Shown: positions 7,317 through 16,235, counted from the first letter of the stretch. The stretch is DNA of 64,000 nucleotides from Thioalkalivibrio sp. ALJT (GCF_000381825.1 NZ_KB907124.1:62001-126000); one strand, 5' to 3'. Translations and numbers: made by a program. Notes: a model not told the origin generated them from the letters alone.

Positions 7317-9311
7317 ATGGCGGATTGGGGCTACGGACTACGCGCAAAGTCGGTTGTGGCCCTGGTCATTGCCTGTATGGTGGCGCTGATGCCGCTCAGC
7401 CTTGTGGGCTGGCAAGTGGTCGAGAATGTCCGCGGCCACTTCGGCGAGGCCTATGCCCGCAACATTACCCTTCTGAATGCCCAGAACATCCTGGCGCCGG
7501 TTTCCCAGGAGCTTGCGCTTGCCAATCGGCTGGCGGATTCGGTGCTGACGACAGACTGGCTGCAACATGAGGAGGACGCCGAGCGGCGTACGCGTTTCTT
7601 CCGCGAGGCAGAACGCTACCGGGCGGATTTTCGTGATGGCAATTACTTCATCGCAAGCGCCGAAAGCCGCCATTATTACACCAACGACGGCGCGACGGCG
7701 TTCAGTGAAAAGCCGCGTTATACACTCGATGACGAAAGCGTGGATGATCGCTGGTTCTTCGCGACGATGGCGCAGGAAGCGGGCTTCAATATCAACGTCA
7801 ATCCGGATGTGGAGCTGGGGGTGACCCGGGTCTGGATCAATGTGCTGGTCAAGGGTCCGGAGGGCGAGCGTCTGGGGCTGGCCGGTACCGGGCTGGATCT
7901 CAGTCGTTTTCTGGAGCAGTTCCTGAGTACCTCGGAGCCCGGGGTGACGCCGATGATCCTGGATCGGGCGGGCGCGATTCAGGCCCACCCCGATCCGGAG
8001 CAGATCGCCTTTGGGTCCGCGGCGCGGTCCGCCGGCTTTGATGAGACCCTGCAGCACCGGATCGGGGGCGAGCAGGGGGAGGCCCTGGGGGCGGCGATGG
8101 CGCGTGCCGAGACACATCCGGGTGCGGTCGAGCTGGCCGGTGTGACGCTGGATGGGGCGGAGCGCGTGCTCGCGCTCACTTTTGTGCAGGACCTGGGCTG
8201 GCATGTGGTCAGCGCCGTGGATTTGCAGACTGCCAGGGTGGTCGAGGGGCCGTGGTTCCGGCTTGCCGTGGGGGCCCTGGTGGTGACGTTACTGGTGTTG
8301 ATGCTGGCCTTTGCCTACGGAGTGGATCGCATGGTGTTGCGACCGCTGCGTCAGCTCAGCACCTCCGCGCGGGCGATGGCCGCCGGGGATTATGCGGTTT
8401 CGCTGCCGCCACCGGGGCGCGACGAGGTGGGTGATCTGAGCCGAGCGTTCGACTCCATGGCCACACAGATCCGCAGTCATACGGAGGAGCTGGAAAACAA
8501 GGTCCGTCAGCGTACCCGGGAGCTGGTGGCGGCCAACCGGGAGATGGCGGCGGCGCAGAAACAGATCCGCGACTCCATCGATTACGCCGGGCTGATCCAG
8601 CGCGCGCTGTTGCCGGATAACCAGTTGCGCAACACTCTGGGGCACGATCACTTTGTGCTCTGGCATCCGCGTGATGGGGTCGGGGGCGATTTCTATCTGT
8701 TTCGTCGCGAGGGCGAACGTTTTCTGGTCGGGGTGGTGGATTGCGCCGGGCATGGGGTGCCGGGTGCGCTGATGACCATGCTGGCGCGGGCCGCCTTTGA
8801 TGATGCGATGAACCGCCATGGCCTCCATTCTCCGGCCAGGCTGTTGAAACATGCCGATGCGGTCCTGCGGGAGATGGTCCGGCAATCGGAGATGCCGTCC
8901 TCGGTGGCCACCAATCTGGATGCCGGCCTGGTGCTGGTCGAACCGACGGCGCGGCGTCTGCGGTTCGCGGGCGCGCGCATCGGGCTCTACTGGAGCGATG
9001 GTGAGCAGGTGGTGGAGTTGCCCGGTGGTCGGCGTGCGCTCTGCGATCGGCGCCAGGGCGAGTACAGTGATCGCGAGGTGATGGTCGCGAGCGGGCGAAC
9101 CTACTACATGGTGACCGACGGCTATCTGGACCAGGCCGGAGGCGAGCTCGGGTTTGGCTTTGGCAATGCCCGTTTCGCCGAACTGTTGCAGGACCATGCG
9201 GCGCAGCCGATGGCCGCGCAGGCCGAGGCGATCCGGGCCGCCCTGGCCACGTATCAAGGTGATTATGAGCAACGCGATGACGTCACTGTCCTCGCCTTTC
9301 GTGTGGAATGA
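7317..9311 (+). CDS. siaA: SiaA-type membrane PP2C/SpoIIE phosphatase with HAMP domain
   Basis: A 664-residue membrane receptor phosphatase. TM1 is at about residues 13-33 and a periplasmic Cache-like sensor runs from about 35 to 312. TM2 (about 315-335) is followed by a HAMP domain ending EVGDLSRAFDSM, a coiled coil, and a C-terminal PP2C/SpoIIE domain. The phosphatase metal ligands are visible in VGGDFYLF, DCAGHGVPGA and the terminal DDVTVLAF. In Pseudomonas aeruginosa SiaA dephosphorylates SiaC in response to an external cue, freeing it to activate SiaD. The same four genes follow in order here, which makes the assignment strong. Confidence 0.92.
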   Translation: MADWGYGLRAKSVVALVIACMVALMPLSLVGWQVVENVRGHFGEAYARNITLLNAQNILAPVSQELALANRLADSVLTTDWLQHEEDAERRTRFFREAERYRADFRDGNYFIASAESRHYYTNDGATAFSEKPRYTLDDESVDDRWFFATMAQEAGFNINVNPDVELGVTRVWINVLVKGPEGERLGLAGTGLDLSRFLEQFLSTSEPGVTPMILDRAGAIQAHPDPEQIAFGSAARSAGFDETLQHRIGGEQGEALGAAMARAETHPGAVELAGVTLDGAERVLALTFVQDLGWHVVSAVDLQTARVVEGPWFRLAVGALVVTLLVLMLAFAYGVDRMVLRPLRQLSTSARAMAAGDYAVSLPPPGRDEVGDLSRAFDSMATQIRSHTEELENKVRQRTRELVAANREMAAAQKQIRDSIDYAGLIQRALLPDNQLRNTLGHDHFVLWHPRDGVGGDFYLFRREGERFLVGVVDCAGHGVPGALMTMLARAAFDDAMNRHGLHSPARLLKHADAVLREMVRQSEMPSSVATNLDAGLVLVEPTARRLRFAGARIGLYWSDGEQVVELPGGRRALCDRRQGEYSDREVMVASGRTYYMVTDGYLDQAGGELGFGFGNARFAELLQDHAAQPMAAQAEAIRAALATYQGDYEQRDDVTVLAFRVE

Positions 9312-9324
9312 CAGGGGAGCCCGG

Positions 9325-9867
9325 ATGAATCAGTTCGACCTCTATGGTTTGCGCAAGCACTTCCAGAATCAGCGTATCCTGCTCTGCTTCAACGGGCCGA
9401 TTTCGCGCAGCTTGATCGAGGAACTTGGCAACGCCCTCAAAAAATACATGGAGGCGGAGTGCCTCCAGGCGGACGCGATTACCGATGTGTTCGGGATCTA
9501 CATCGAGATGACGCAGAATATTCGTCATTACGCCGCCCGCCATGATTACGGCGAGCATGAGGCCGAGGCTACGGTTGTGATCGGCACCGACGAGCGCGGG
9601 CGCTACCTTGTCGAGGCCGGTAACCGCGTGGAACGGGCGGATGGCGAACGGTTGCTCGCTCGGGTGCGGGATCTGGCTGGTATGGACGCCGCGGAATTGA
9701 AGGCGGTTTACAAGCAGCAGCTACGCGCGCCGCGCGACGAAGCGGGTGCCAGTGGCTCGGGCCTCGGTCTGATCGACATGGCGCGCCGGTCCAGCGCCCC
9801 GCTGGAGGCGGATCTGCGGGATGCCGGTGCCGGCGGTACGTTTTTCAGCCTGCGTGCGATGGTCTGA
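9325..9867 (+). CDS. siaB: SiaB family protein kinase
   Basis: A 180-residue cytosolic GHKL-type ATPase-fold protein. The N-box-like segment IEMTQNIRHYAARHD and the G-box-like segment GSGLGLIDMARRS are visible. SiaB phosphorylates SiaC and so opposes SiaA. The ATG at 9325 follows GGGGAGC and begins 13 nt after the siaA stop; upstream in-frame sequence overlaps siaA and is not family-like. Length matches P. aeruginosa SiaB closely. Confidence 0.9.
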   Translation: MNQFDLYGLRKHFQNQRILLCFNGPISRSLIEELGNALKKYMEAECLQADAITDVFGIYIEMTQNIRHYAARHDYGEHEAEATVVIGTDERGRYLVEAGNRVERADGERLLARVRDLAGMDAAELKAVYKQQLRAPRDEAGASGSGLGLIDMARRSSAPLEADLRDAGAGGTFFSLRAMV

Positions 9868-9904
9868 TGCCGGACACCATTACGTCGAAGTACGGAAAGT
9901 GCAC

Positions 9905-10288
9905 ATGAACGACCTTGCTGTTGAAAAAACCCAGTCCACGCCAGCGATCACGGCCGATTCCGCCAGCGGGCTCCTGAAAATGGAGGGCGATTCCTACCCG
10001 GAAAACTCGTTCGAGTTTTTTGGCCCGGTGATGGAATGGGTACGGGAACAGTTGAGCGATAAAGCGTGTCCCCTGCACCTGGAACTGCGCCTGATCTATC
10101 TGAACACCAGTTCGGTTCGCGCCATGCTCGATATCTTCGACATGCTGGAGGCCGCGCACGGGCGTGGCGTCGATGTGGCGGTGGTCTGGTACTACGACGC
10201 GCGTAATCAACGGGTGGCCGATCTGGCTGAGGAGTTCAAGGAAGACTGCACGTTTGCCTTCGAAATTACTGCCGAAGAACCGGATTGA
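9905..10288 (+). CDS. siaC: SiaC, DUF1987 phospho-switch protein
   Basis: A 127-residue DUF1987 protein. The segment IYLNTSSVRAMLDIFDML contains Thr68, the exact position of the phosphorylated threonine in P. aeruginosa SiaC. Unphosphorylated SiaC binds and activates the diguanylate cyclase SiaD; SiaB phosphorylates it and SiaA removes the phosphate. The start at 9905 gives this numbering. The stop overlaps the siaD start codon by one base. Confidence 0.92.
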   Translation: MNDLAVEKTQSTPAITADSASGLLKMEGDSYPENSFEFFGPVMEWVREQLSDKACPLHLELRLIYLNTSSVRAMLDIFDMLEAAHGRGVDVAVVWYYDARNQRVADLAEEFKEDCTFAFEITAEEPD

Positions 10289-11115
10289 TGGTGGAGCCCG
10301 TGGAATCGGACTTTGCAGATGCACGGATTGTTGAACGGGTCCGGCAGTTGCTGGACGATCCGGCTCATGTTGGCAATCCGCTGTTCGAACCGCTGGCGGA
10401 ACTGCTCCAGCTTGCCACCCGGCAGGGCGAGCGCATGGAGCGTCTGATCCGGATTGCCGACGGATTTCAGGGTGCGGCCATGGAGCGACACGAGTCACTG
10501 GTGGCGTCCTATGACCGGAATCTGCGGCGGCTGGAAAAAGTTGTGCGGATCTCCGATCTGTATCACGAGGGCATGCGCGAACTGAGCGAGAGCTTGCAGG
10601 CCGCGGCCACCACCGATCCGTTGACCGGTGTTGGTAACCGGCGTTTCCTGATGGAACGGCTGAGCGAGGAACAGGATCGCGCTCGGCGTATGGGGCGACC
10701 CCTGACCCTGGCATTGCTGGATGTCGACCGTTTCAAGACCGTGAATGATCGCTATGGGCACGAGGTGGGCGATCAGTTGCTTTGTCAGGTGGCCGACACG
10801 ATTCGTGGCCATCTGCGGGAATATGACATCTGCGGACGCTGGGGTGGCGAAGAGTTCCTGCTGCTGTTTCCGGAGGCCGGGACCGAGGTTATGAAGGCCT
10901 GCGAGCGCGTCCTGGATGCGGTTCGGGCGATCGAGCTGCCCGGGCGCCCGGTCGGACATTGCATCACCGCGAGTATTGGCTTGACGCAGGTCGACTACTC
11001 GAGCCGGGGGTATTCGGAGGGCGTCAACCGCGCCGACGCGCTGTTGTATCGGGCGAAGGAGCTGGGACGCGACCGGATTGTGCACGACTTTGCATCGCAG
11101 AGCCCGGCGGACTGA
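10288..11115 (+). CDS. siaD: SiaD-type GGDEF diguanylate cyclase
   Basis: A 275-residue cytosolic diguanylate cyclase making cyclic di-GMP from two GTP. The N-terminal half (about residues 1-105) is a helical coiled-coil stalk that would bind SiaC. The GGDEF domain follows, with an active-site GGEEF at residues 186-190. An inhibitory I-site RxxD (REYD, 177-180) sits five residues before it, so product inhibition should be intact. ATG at 10288 overlaps the siaC stop (TGATG); a TTG three bases earlier is in frame but less likely. It closes the sia operon. Confidence 0.92.
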   Translation: MVEPVESDFADARIVERVRQLLDDPAHVGNPLFEPLAELLQLATRQGERMERLIRIADGFQGAAMERHESLVASYDRNLRRLEKVVRISDLYHEGMRELSESLQAAATTDPLTGVGNRRFLMERLSEEQDRARRMGRPLTLALLDVDRFKTVNDRYGHEVGDQLLCQVADTIRGHLREYDICGRWGGEEFLLLFPEAGTEVMKACERVLDAVRAIELPGRPVGHCITASIGLTQVDYSSRGYSEGVNRADALLYRAKELGRDRIVHDFASQSPAD

Positions 11116-11137
11116 TCGGTTACTCCTGTTTCTCCTT

Positions 11138-11185
11138 GCGGACCCCGGGATGTGCCGGGCCTCGCGTGGGGGGAGACCGCTTTTT
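11138..11185 (+). terminator. Probable intrinsic terminator of siaABCD
   Basis: GCGG (11138-11141) pairs with CCGC (11177-11180) directly before TTTTT (11181-11185). An inner CCCC/GGGG stem and a CCGG-rich apical hairpin stack above it. It lies 22 nt after the siaD stop. The stem has an internal loop, so strength is uncertain. Confidence 0.45.
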
Positions 11186-11479
11186 GCTGCGTACTGGCGG
11201 CCACGATCGCGGGGCGGGGACCGGGTGCGCGAGACGGTTTTGGATACAGGCGCGGGGACAGCGCAGAATTGAGCAGGGCCGCGCATGAACCTCGTCGCTT
11301 TGGGCGGGGCGCTTGTGCGTCCGTTCTGGATAATAAACGGCGCGGGTGCTGGCCTGTCAGGGCCCGCCGGGCGCCGCGTTGTTGCAGGACATTCATCGCA
11401 GACTGAGACGTACGCAAAGCCGGTGCGCGCGCAGGCGGGTACATGGATCAGTGTTTCCTGAAGGGGATTGGCTGGGCGG
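11186..11479. other. Non-coding region before the phospholipase D gene
   Basis: No credible gene in about 290 nt. GATAAT at 11329-11334 could be a -10 hexamer, but no matching -35 is seen at the right distance. Confidence 0.35.
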
Positions 11480-13039
11480 ATGGGACACTGGAAGCTGTAT
11501 GGGACGCTGGCCCTGGCCGCGATGCTGGGGCTGGCGGTGGGCTGTGCGCCACTACCACCGGCGCCGGATCGAGCGCTGGAGGAGCTGGCACCGCCTGCCG
11601 CCGAGGGGCCGCTGGCGCAGTGGCTGAACGGGTTCGAGCCGGCTCAGTCCGGGGGGAAGAGCGGGTTTCGGTTGCTGGATGAGGGCGCAGAGGCCTTTCG
11701 CTGGCGGGTCATGAGCGTGCGCAAAGCACGTGAGCGGATTCAGGTGCAGTCCTACATCTGGCGGGACGATGCCGCGGGCCGTGTGCTGATGGGTGAGTTG
11801 CTGGGGGCGGCCGATCGCGGGGTGCAGGTATCGCTGCTGCTGGATGATGTGGATGCTCGTGGTCGCGATGCGAAACTCGCGGCGATTGATCAGCACCCGA
11901 ATATGGAGGTACGGATCTTCAACCCGTTCCGCACGCGCCAGGGCTGGCTGAGTGCGAGCACCGAGTTCTTGTTCCGCGGTAGAGAGCTGAACCACCGGAT
12001 GCACAACAAGGCCTGGGTGGTGGACGGGCATCTGGCGATCACCGGGGGGCGCAATGTCGGGGATGAATACTTCGAGGCGAGCCCGGATTACAACTTCGCC
12101 GATCTGGACCTGGTGATGGTGGGTCCGCTCGCCCGGTCGGTCGAGCAGTCCTTTCTGGAGTTCTGGAACAGCCCGGGGGCCATCAGTATGGCGTGCCTGG
12201 CGCCGGGGAAGGGGGAGCCGGAGCGGCTTGTGATGCAGCAGGGCGCGTTACGCGCCTGGATTGCACAGAATCACACCCATCCGCTAATGCAGATGGAGCC
12301 GCTGAACGGCCTGCCGCTGCCCCAGCCGATGGCGGACGCGGCCAGCTATATATGGACGACGCAGGCGGAATTCGTGGTGGATGACGAGGCCAAGGCGCGC
12401 GCCCGCGGTGAGGGTTCGCGGGTCGCGGATGCGCTGGGTCAGCGGCTCCTGGGCGTGGAGAAGGAGTTGCTGATTATCTCGCCGTATTTCGTGCCCGGAC
12501 GTGACGGTACGGCGCAGTTGTCGCAGATGAGTGCCTCCGGTGTACGGGTTCAGGTGCTGACCAATTCCCTGGCCTCCAATGATGTGGCCTTCACCCATGG
12601 CGGCTACGCGCGCCGACGCCATGCCCTGCTGGATGCGGGCGTGGAGCTGTTCGAACTGCGTCCGACCGGGCCGCCGCGCTGGGCGCGGCTGGAGCGTGAC
12701 CGTGGCATCGATCCGTCGCAGGCCAGTCTGCACACCAAATTGCTGGTCTTCGACGGCGAGGAGGCCTTTGTCGGTTCGTTCAACATGGACCCACGCTCGG
12801 CACACACCAACAGCGAATCAGGGGTCTTTCTGCGCGATCCGGTCCTGGTGGGGCAGCTGGCCGAGTTATACCGCGAGGCGCTGCGGCCGGAGGTCGCCTA
12901 TCGGGTGGAGCGGGATGCGGAGGGCGCGCTGATCTGGCAGGACGGATCCCGGGCGCATCGCTACGAGCCCAAGGCAGGATTCTGGAGGCGGTTCGTGTCC
13001 GGCATGACGCGTATTCTGCCGGTGGAACCGTTGCTGTAG
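11480..13039 (+). CDS. Phospholipase D family lipoprotein (ClsC/YmdC-like cardiolipin synthase)
   Basis: A 519-residue protein with a lipoprotein signal peptide (lipobox LAVGC, about residues 15-19). Two phospholipase D HKD motifs are present: HNKAWVVDG with His175 and HTKLLVFDG with His418, each followed by a G-S/G-R-N-type segment (GGRNVGDEYF and GSFNMDPRSA). Length and layout fit the ClsC/YmdC branch, which makes cardiolipin from phosphatidylglycerol and phosphatidylethanolamine, although that branch usually works with a YmdB partner not present here. The ATG at 11480 puts the lipobox in the usual place; a TTG at 11468 is the alternative. Confidence 0.82.
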   Translation: MGHWKLYGTLALAAMLGLAVGCAPLPPAPDRALEELAPPAAEGPLAQWLNGFEPAQSGGKSGFRLLDEGAEAFRWRVMSVRKARERIQVQSYIWRDDAAGRVLMGELLGAADRGVQVSLLLDDVDARGRDAKLAAIDQHPNMEVRIFNPFRTRQGWLSASTEFLFRGRELNHRMHNKAWVVDGHLAITGGRNVGDEYFEASPDYNFADLDLVMVGPLARSVEQSFLEFWNSPGAISMACLAPGKGEPERLVMQQGALRAWIAQNHTHPLMQMEPLNGLPLPQPMADAASYIWTTQAEFVVDDEAKARARGEGSRVADALGQRLLGVEKELLIISPYFVPGRDGTAQLSQMSASGVRVQVLTNSLASNDVAFTHGGYARRRHALLDAGVELFELRPTGPPRWARLERDRGIDPSQASLHTKLLVFDGEEAFVGSFNMDPRSAHTNSESGVFLRDPVLVGQLAELYREALRPEVAYRVERDAEGALIWQDGSRAHRYEPKAGFWRRFVSGMTRILPVEPLL

Positions 13040-13087
13040 AGAGCAGAGAGACCCCTGGATACGGCGATAAAGAGAGAGGGAGAGATC

Positions 13088-13636
13088 ATGAAATGCGTCC
13101 AGTGCGGCAAAGAGAATGCCCCGGATGCCCGTTTTTGCGTCCAGTGCGGGGCCGTGTTGGACCCAGCGGTCCTGGAGGAAGCGGGTCCACCCGAAGATCG
13201 TGCGGCCTATGGCGGTTTCTGGGTGCGGGTTGGGGCCTATCTGCTGGATGCGGTGATTATCGGTGTCCCGCAGGTGGCCGCGCAGACCTTGATCAGTCCG
13301 GAGACCATGGTGGCGCGCGGCCCCGACGATCCCGTACCGCCGGCAGAGGCGACATGGTTCCTGGTGAATGTCGTGGTGGCCTGGCTGTATTGGGCAGGGA
13401 TGCACAGCTCCCGGTATCAGGCGACGCTGGGCAAGATGGTGTTCGGCTTGCGGGTGGTGGACTTTAACGGGGACCGAATTACGTTCCTGCGGGCGACCGG
13501 GCGCCATTTCGCGACCATTCTGTCCGGGCTGATCCTGATGATTGGTTACATCATGGTGGCGTTTACCCGGCGGCGTCAGGCGTTGCATGACCTGATTGCG
13601 AACACCTTGGTCGTGCGCAAGGAATGGTTGCGCTGA
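13088..13636 (+). CDS. RDD family membrane protein with N-terminal zinc ribbon
   Basis: A 182-residue protein. The first 25 residues form a zinc ribbon from two CxxC pairs (CVQCGKENAPDARFCVQCG). The RDD domain follows: AAYGGFWVRVGAYLLDAVII is the first membrane segment, then a second near residue 100 and a third near 150, with the classic GKMVFGLRVVD loop between. RDD proteins are implicated in transport or ion homeostasis, but this one has no assigned function. A purine-rich GAGAGAGGGAGAGA leader gives a strong ribosome-binding site. Confidence 0.8.
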   Translation: MKCVQCGKENAPDARFCVQCGAVLDPAVLEEAGPPEDRAAYGGFWVRVGAYLLDAVIIGVPQVAAQTLISPETMVARGPDDPVPPAEATWFLVNVVVAWLYWAGMHSSRYQATLGKMVFGLRVVDFNGDRITFLRATGRHFATILSGLILMIGYIMVAFTRRRQALHDLIANTLVVRKEWLR

Positions 13637-13682
13637 AGATGTCGGGTGGGTGGCAGGGCTCGCACGTCGCGGGGCACACGCA

Positions 13683-14879
13683 GTGACGGACGCGCCGCAT
13701 CCGACGGAGGTCTTCGATGTTGTAGTGATCGGGGGTGGCGCGGCGGGGCTCATGTGCGCCCTGACCGCGGGCGGGCGCGGCCGGCGGGTGCTGGTGCTGG
13801 ATCATGCCAACCGCGTCGGAAAGAAGATCCTGATGTCCGGTGGTGGCCGCTGCAATTTCACCAATCTGTATTGCGAGCCGGAGAATTTCATCTCCGCTAA
13901 TCCGCATTTCGTCAAGTCGGCGCTCAGCCGCTACAGCCAGTGGGACTTTATCGCCCTGGTGGAGAAACACGGCATTCCCTACCACGAGAAGAAGCTGGGA
14001 CAACTGTTCTGCGATCGCTCGTCCAGGGATATCGTGCGCATGCTGCTGGACGAATGCGCGGCGGTCGGGGTCGTGGTGCGCACGGATACGCCAGTGCGCG
14101 ACGTGCAGCCGGGCGCACCCAACCGGCTGGCAGCAGGCGCAGAGATGATCGCCTGTGAATCGCTGGTGATCGCCACTGGCGGCTATTCGATCCCGCGTAT
14201 GGGCGCGACCGGGTTCGGGCTCGATCTTGCGCATACGCTGGGCCTGTCGCTGCAGCCGACACGGCCGGCGCTGGTGCCCTTTACGCTGAGCGGGCGTCCC
14301 TTGCAGGAACTGGAGGGGCTGTCCGGTGTGGCGCTGGATACGGTGACGACGGCCGGCGGGATGGGGTTTCGCGAGAACCTGCTGTTCACCCATCGCGGCC
14401 TGAGCGGGCCGGCCGTGCTCCAGGCCTCGTCCTACTGGGAGGAGGGGCAGGCGGTGACGATCGACCTGTTTCCGGAGCTGGATCTGTCCGCGCACCTCCA
14501 GGCACTGCGGGCGCAACGCCCGAAGCTGGAGCTGAAAAGCGTACTTGGAGAACAACTGACGCGGCGGGTGGCGCAGCGCTGGTGCGAACTGTGGGTCGAG
14601 AACCGGCCCCTGGAGCAACTGAGCAATGCCCATATCGAGCAGGTGGTCGCGGCCTGTCAGCCCTGGACCGTGTGGCCCTCCGGGACCGAGGGCTATCGGA
14701 CTGCGGAAGTGACCCTGGGCGGGGTGGATGCCGGCGAGCTCTCCTCCAAAACCATGGAGTGCCGGCGGGTCCCCGGTGTGTACTTCATTGGCGAGGTGGT
14801 GGATGTGACCGGCCACCTGGGCGGGCATAACTTCCAGTGGGCCTGGGCCTCCGGGCATGCGGCCGGGGAACACGCCTGA
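13683..14879 (+). CDS. NAD(P)/FAD-dependent oxidoreductase, BaiN/HI0933 family
   Basis: A 398-residue flavoprotein of the HI0933/BaiN family. The FAD-binding motif VVIGGGAAGLMCAL (about residues 12-25) is followed by GKKILMSGGGRCNFTN, the family hallmark. The C-terminal GEVVDVTGHLGGHNFQWAWASG region completes the FAD site. The physiological reaction is unclear for most members. The GTG at 13683 puts the Rossmann strand about 10 residues from the N-terminus and gives the usual length; upstream in-frame sequence overlaps the RDD gene and is not conserved-looking. Confidence 0.85.
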   Translation: MTDAPHPTEVFDVVVIGGGAAGLMCALTAGGRGRRVLVLDHANRVGKKILMSGGGRCNFTNLYCEPENFISANPHFVKSALSRYSQWDFIALVEKHGIPYHEKKLGQLFCDRSSRDIVRMLLDECAAVGVVVRTDTPVRDVQPGAPNRLAAGAEMIACESLVIATGGYSIPRMGATGFGLDLAHTLGLSLQPTRPALVPFTLSGRPLQELEGLSGVALDTVTTAGGMGFRENLLFTHRGLSGPAVLQASSYWEEGQAVTIDLFPELDLSAHLQALRAQRPKLELKSVLGEQLTRRVAQRWCELWVENRPLEQLSNAHIEQVVAACQPWTVWPSGTEGYRTAEVTLGGVDAGELSSKTMECRRVPGVYFIGEVVDVTGHLGGHNFQWAWASGHAAGEHA

Positions 14880-15030
14880 GCCCCGCGGCAGTCCGGCTGC
14901 CAGCCCGTGCGCAAAAAACCGGTTCAGCAGCCTCCGTCCCGTTGGAAGAAGACGTGGCGGGTGACTACGCTCCTGTGGAAGGCATTCAGCCGTTACAGCG
15001 CATTGCCGCAAAGGCAGGCAAGGAGCAGGC

Positions 15031-16035
15031 ATGAAGATCGACCAGTTGGCCGAGACCGCCGAGGCGATGGTGGCGCCCGGCAAGGGCATCATCGCCATTG
15101 ATGAATCCACCGGTACGATTGCCAGGCGCCTGGCGGCCGTCGGGGTGGAGAACTCGGAGGAAAACCGGCGAACCTATCGCGAGCTGTTGCTGACTACCCC
15201 GGGCCTGAACGAATACATCTCCGGGGCGATCCTCTACGACGAGACCATTCGCCAGTCCACTCGGGCTGGCCGCCCGTTCGTCGACGTGATGCGGGAGGCC
15301 GGCATCCTGCCCGGTATCAAGGTGGATACCGGGGCGAAGGATCTGGCCGGTTTTCCGGGGGAAAAGGTGACCGAGGGTCTGGACGGCCTGCGCGAGCGCC
15401 TGGCGGCCTATGCCGGGATGGGCGCACGCTTTGCCAAGTGGCGAGCGGTGATCACGATTGGCGAGACCATGCCTACTGACACCTGTATCGAAGCAAACGC
15501 GCATGCCCTGGCCCGGTATGCGGCCCTGTGCCAGGAGCAGGGGATCGTACCGATGGTGGAACCGGAAGTCCTGATGGACGGGGACCACGATATCGAGACC
15601 TGCTATGGCGTGACCGAGGTCACCCTGAGGGCGGTATTCAAGGCCCTGTACGAACACCACGTACTGCTCGAAGGCGCCATCCTGAAGGCGAGCATGGTGT
15701 TGCCCGGGAAGGACTGCCCCGAGCAGGTCGACGTCGAGGATGTCGCGCACGCGACCCTGCGCTGCCTGGAGTCCGCAGTGCCAGCCATCCTGCCGGGCAT
15801 CGTGTTCCTTTCGGGTGGCCAGAGTGATGCGGATGCAACCCGGCATCTGGACGCGATAAACCGGATCGGCGGGGCGCCGTGGCCGCTGTCATTCTCGTAC
15901 GGTCGGGGCATGCAGCAGGCGGCGTTGCAGCTTTGGGGGCAGGACATGGCCGGAAACTACGAGAAGGCGCAGCAGACCGTGTATGCACGAGCGCGCGATA
16001 ACGGGTTGGCCTCTCAGGGCCGGTACGGGGACTGA
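15031..16035 (+). CDS. Class I fructose-bisphosphate aldolase
   Basis: A 334-residue class I (Schiff-base) aldolase of the animal/plant type, interconverting fructose 1,6-bisphosphate with DHAP and glyceraldehyde 3-phosphate. Recognisable blocks are GKGIIAIDESTGTIARRL near residue 20, FAKWRAV near 135, and LEGAILKAS containing Lys219, the Schiff-base lysine equivalent to Lys229 of muscle aldolase. FLSGGQSDADATRHLDAIN lies in the C-terminal third. AAGGAG precedes the start. The eukaryotic-type enzyme occurs sporadically in bacteria, including autotrophs. Confidence 0.93.
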   Translation: MKIDQLAETAEAMVAPGKGIIAIDESTGTIARRLAAVGVENSEENRRTYRELLLTTPGLNEYISGAILYDETIRQSTRAGRPFVDVMREAGILPGIKVDTGAKDLAGFPGEKVTEGLDGLRERLAAYAGMGARFAKWRAVITIGETMPTDTCIEANAHALARYAALCQEQGIVPMVEPEVLMDGDHDIETCYGVTEVTLRAVFKALYEHHVLLEGAILKASMVLPGKDCPEQVDVEDVAHATLRCLESAVPAILPGIVFLSGGQSDADATRHLDAINRIGGAPWPLSFSYGRGMQQAALQLWGQDMAGNYEKAQQTVYARARDNGLASQGRYGD

Positions 16036-16068
16036 CGCCGGATGCCTCGCCCCGAACGGGTTGAGTTC

Positions 16069-16082
16069 TTGATATGGATCAA
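16069..16082 (+). promoter_or_regulatory. Perfect FNR/Anr-type box
   Basis: TTGAT-ATGG-ATCAA matches the FNR/Anr consensus half-sites at all ten positions. It lies 33 nt after the aldolase stop. Its centre is exactly 41.5 nt before a predicted start at 16117 that has TAGCCT (16105-16110) as -10, the geometry of a class II FNR-activated promoter. Confidence 0.75.
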
Positions 16083-16116
16083 AAAGAGCGGGGGCGCGGA
16101 TGACTAGCCTGAGGGT

Positions 16117-16235
16117 GCCGGATTCGATTGCGGGGCCACGCGGGATGCACGTCTCCCCAGCGTGTGCGTGGCCGGCTCGTCTTCGGCGGTGTATGTCGCG
16201 TCTTGGCCTGCTATCTGCGGATAGCAGGCTTTTTT
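16117..16235 (+). ncRNA. Candidate FNR-activated small RNA
   Basis: Predicted as about 119 nt from the class II FNR promoter to a strong terminator. It contains an 8-bp stem GGCCACGC (16134-16141) with GCGTGGCC (16166-16173), inside which GGGA/TCCC (16142-16145 and 16154-16157) forms a second hairpin. A single-stranded linker follows, then the terminator stem-loop. No credible coding frame with a ribosome-binding site fits. The architecture recalls FnrS and Anr-dependent sRNAs, but no sequence similarity to them is evident. The start point is inferred from promoter geometry. Confidence 0.5.
16206..16235 (+). terminator. Strong Rho-independent terminator
   Basis: A perfect 10-bp stem, GCCTGCTATC (16206-16215) with GATAGCAGGC (16220-16229), has a TGCG loop and six T. 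It separates the aldolase/sRNA region from soxB. Confidence 0.93.

Noticed and set aside
13563-15110. A minus-strand open frame of 515 residues opposite the BaiN-like gene
   Set aside because: The plus strand encodes a full family-length flavoprotein with all motifs; the reverse frame has no recognisable fold and no ribosome-binding site.
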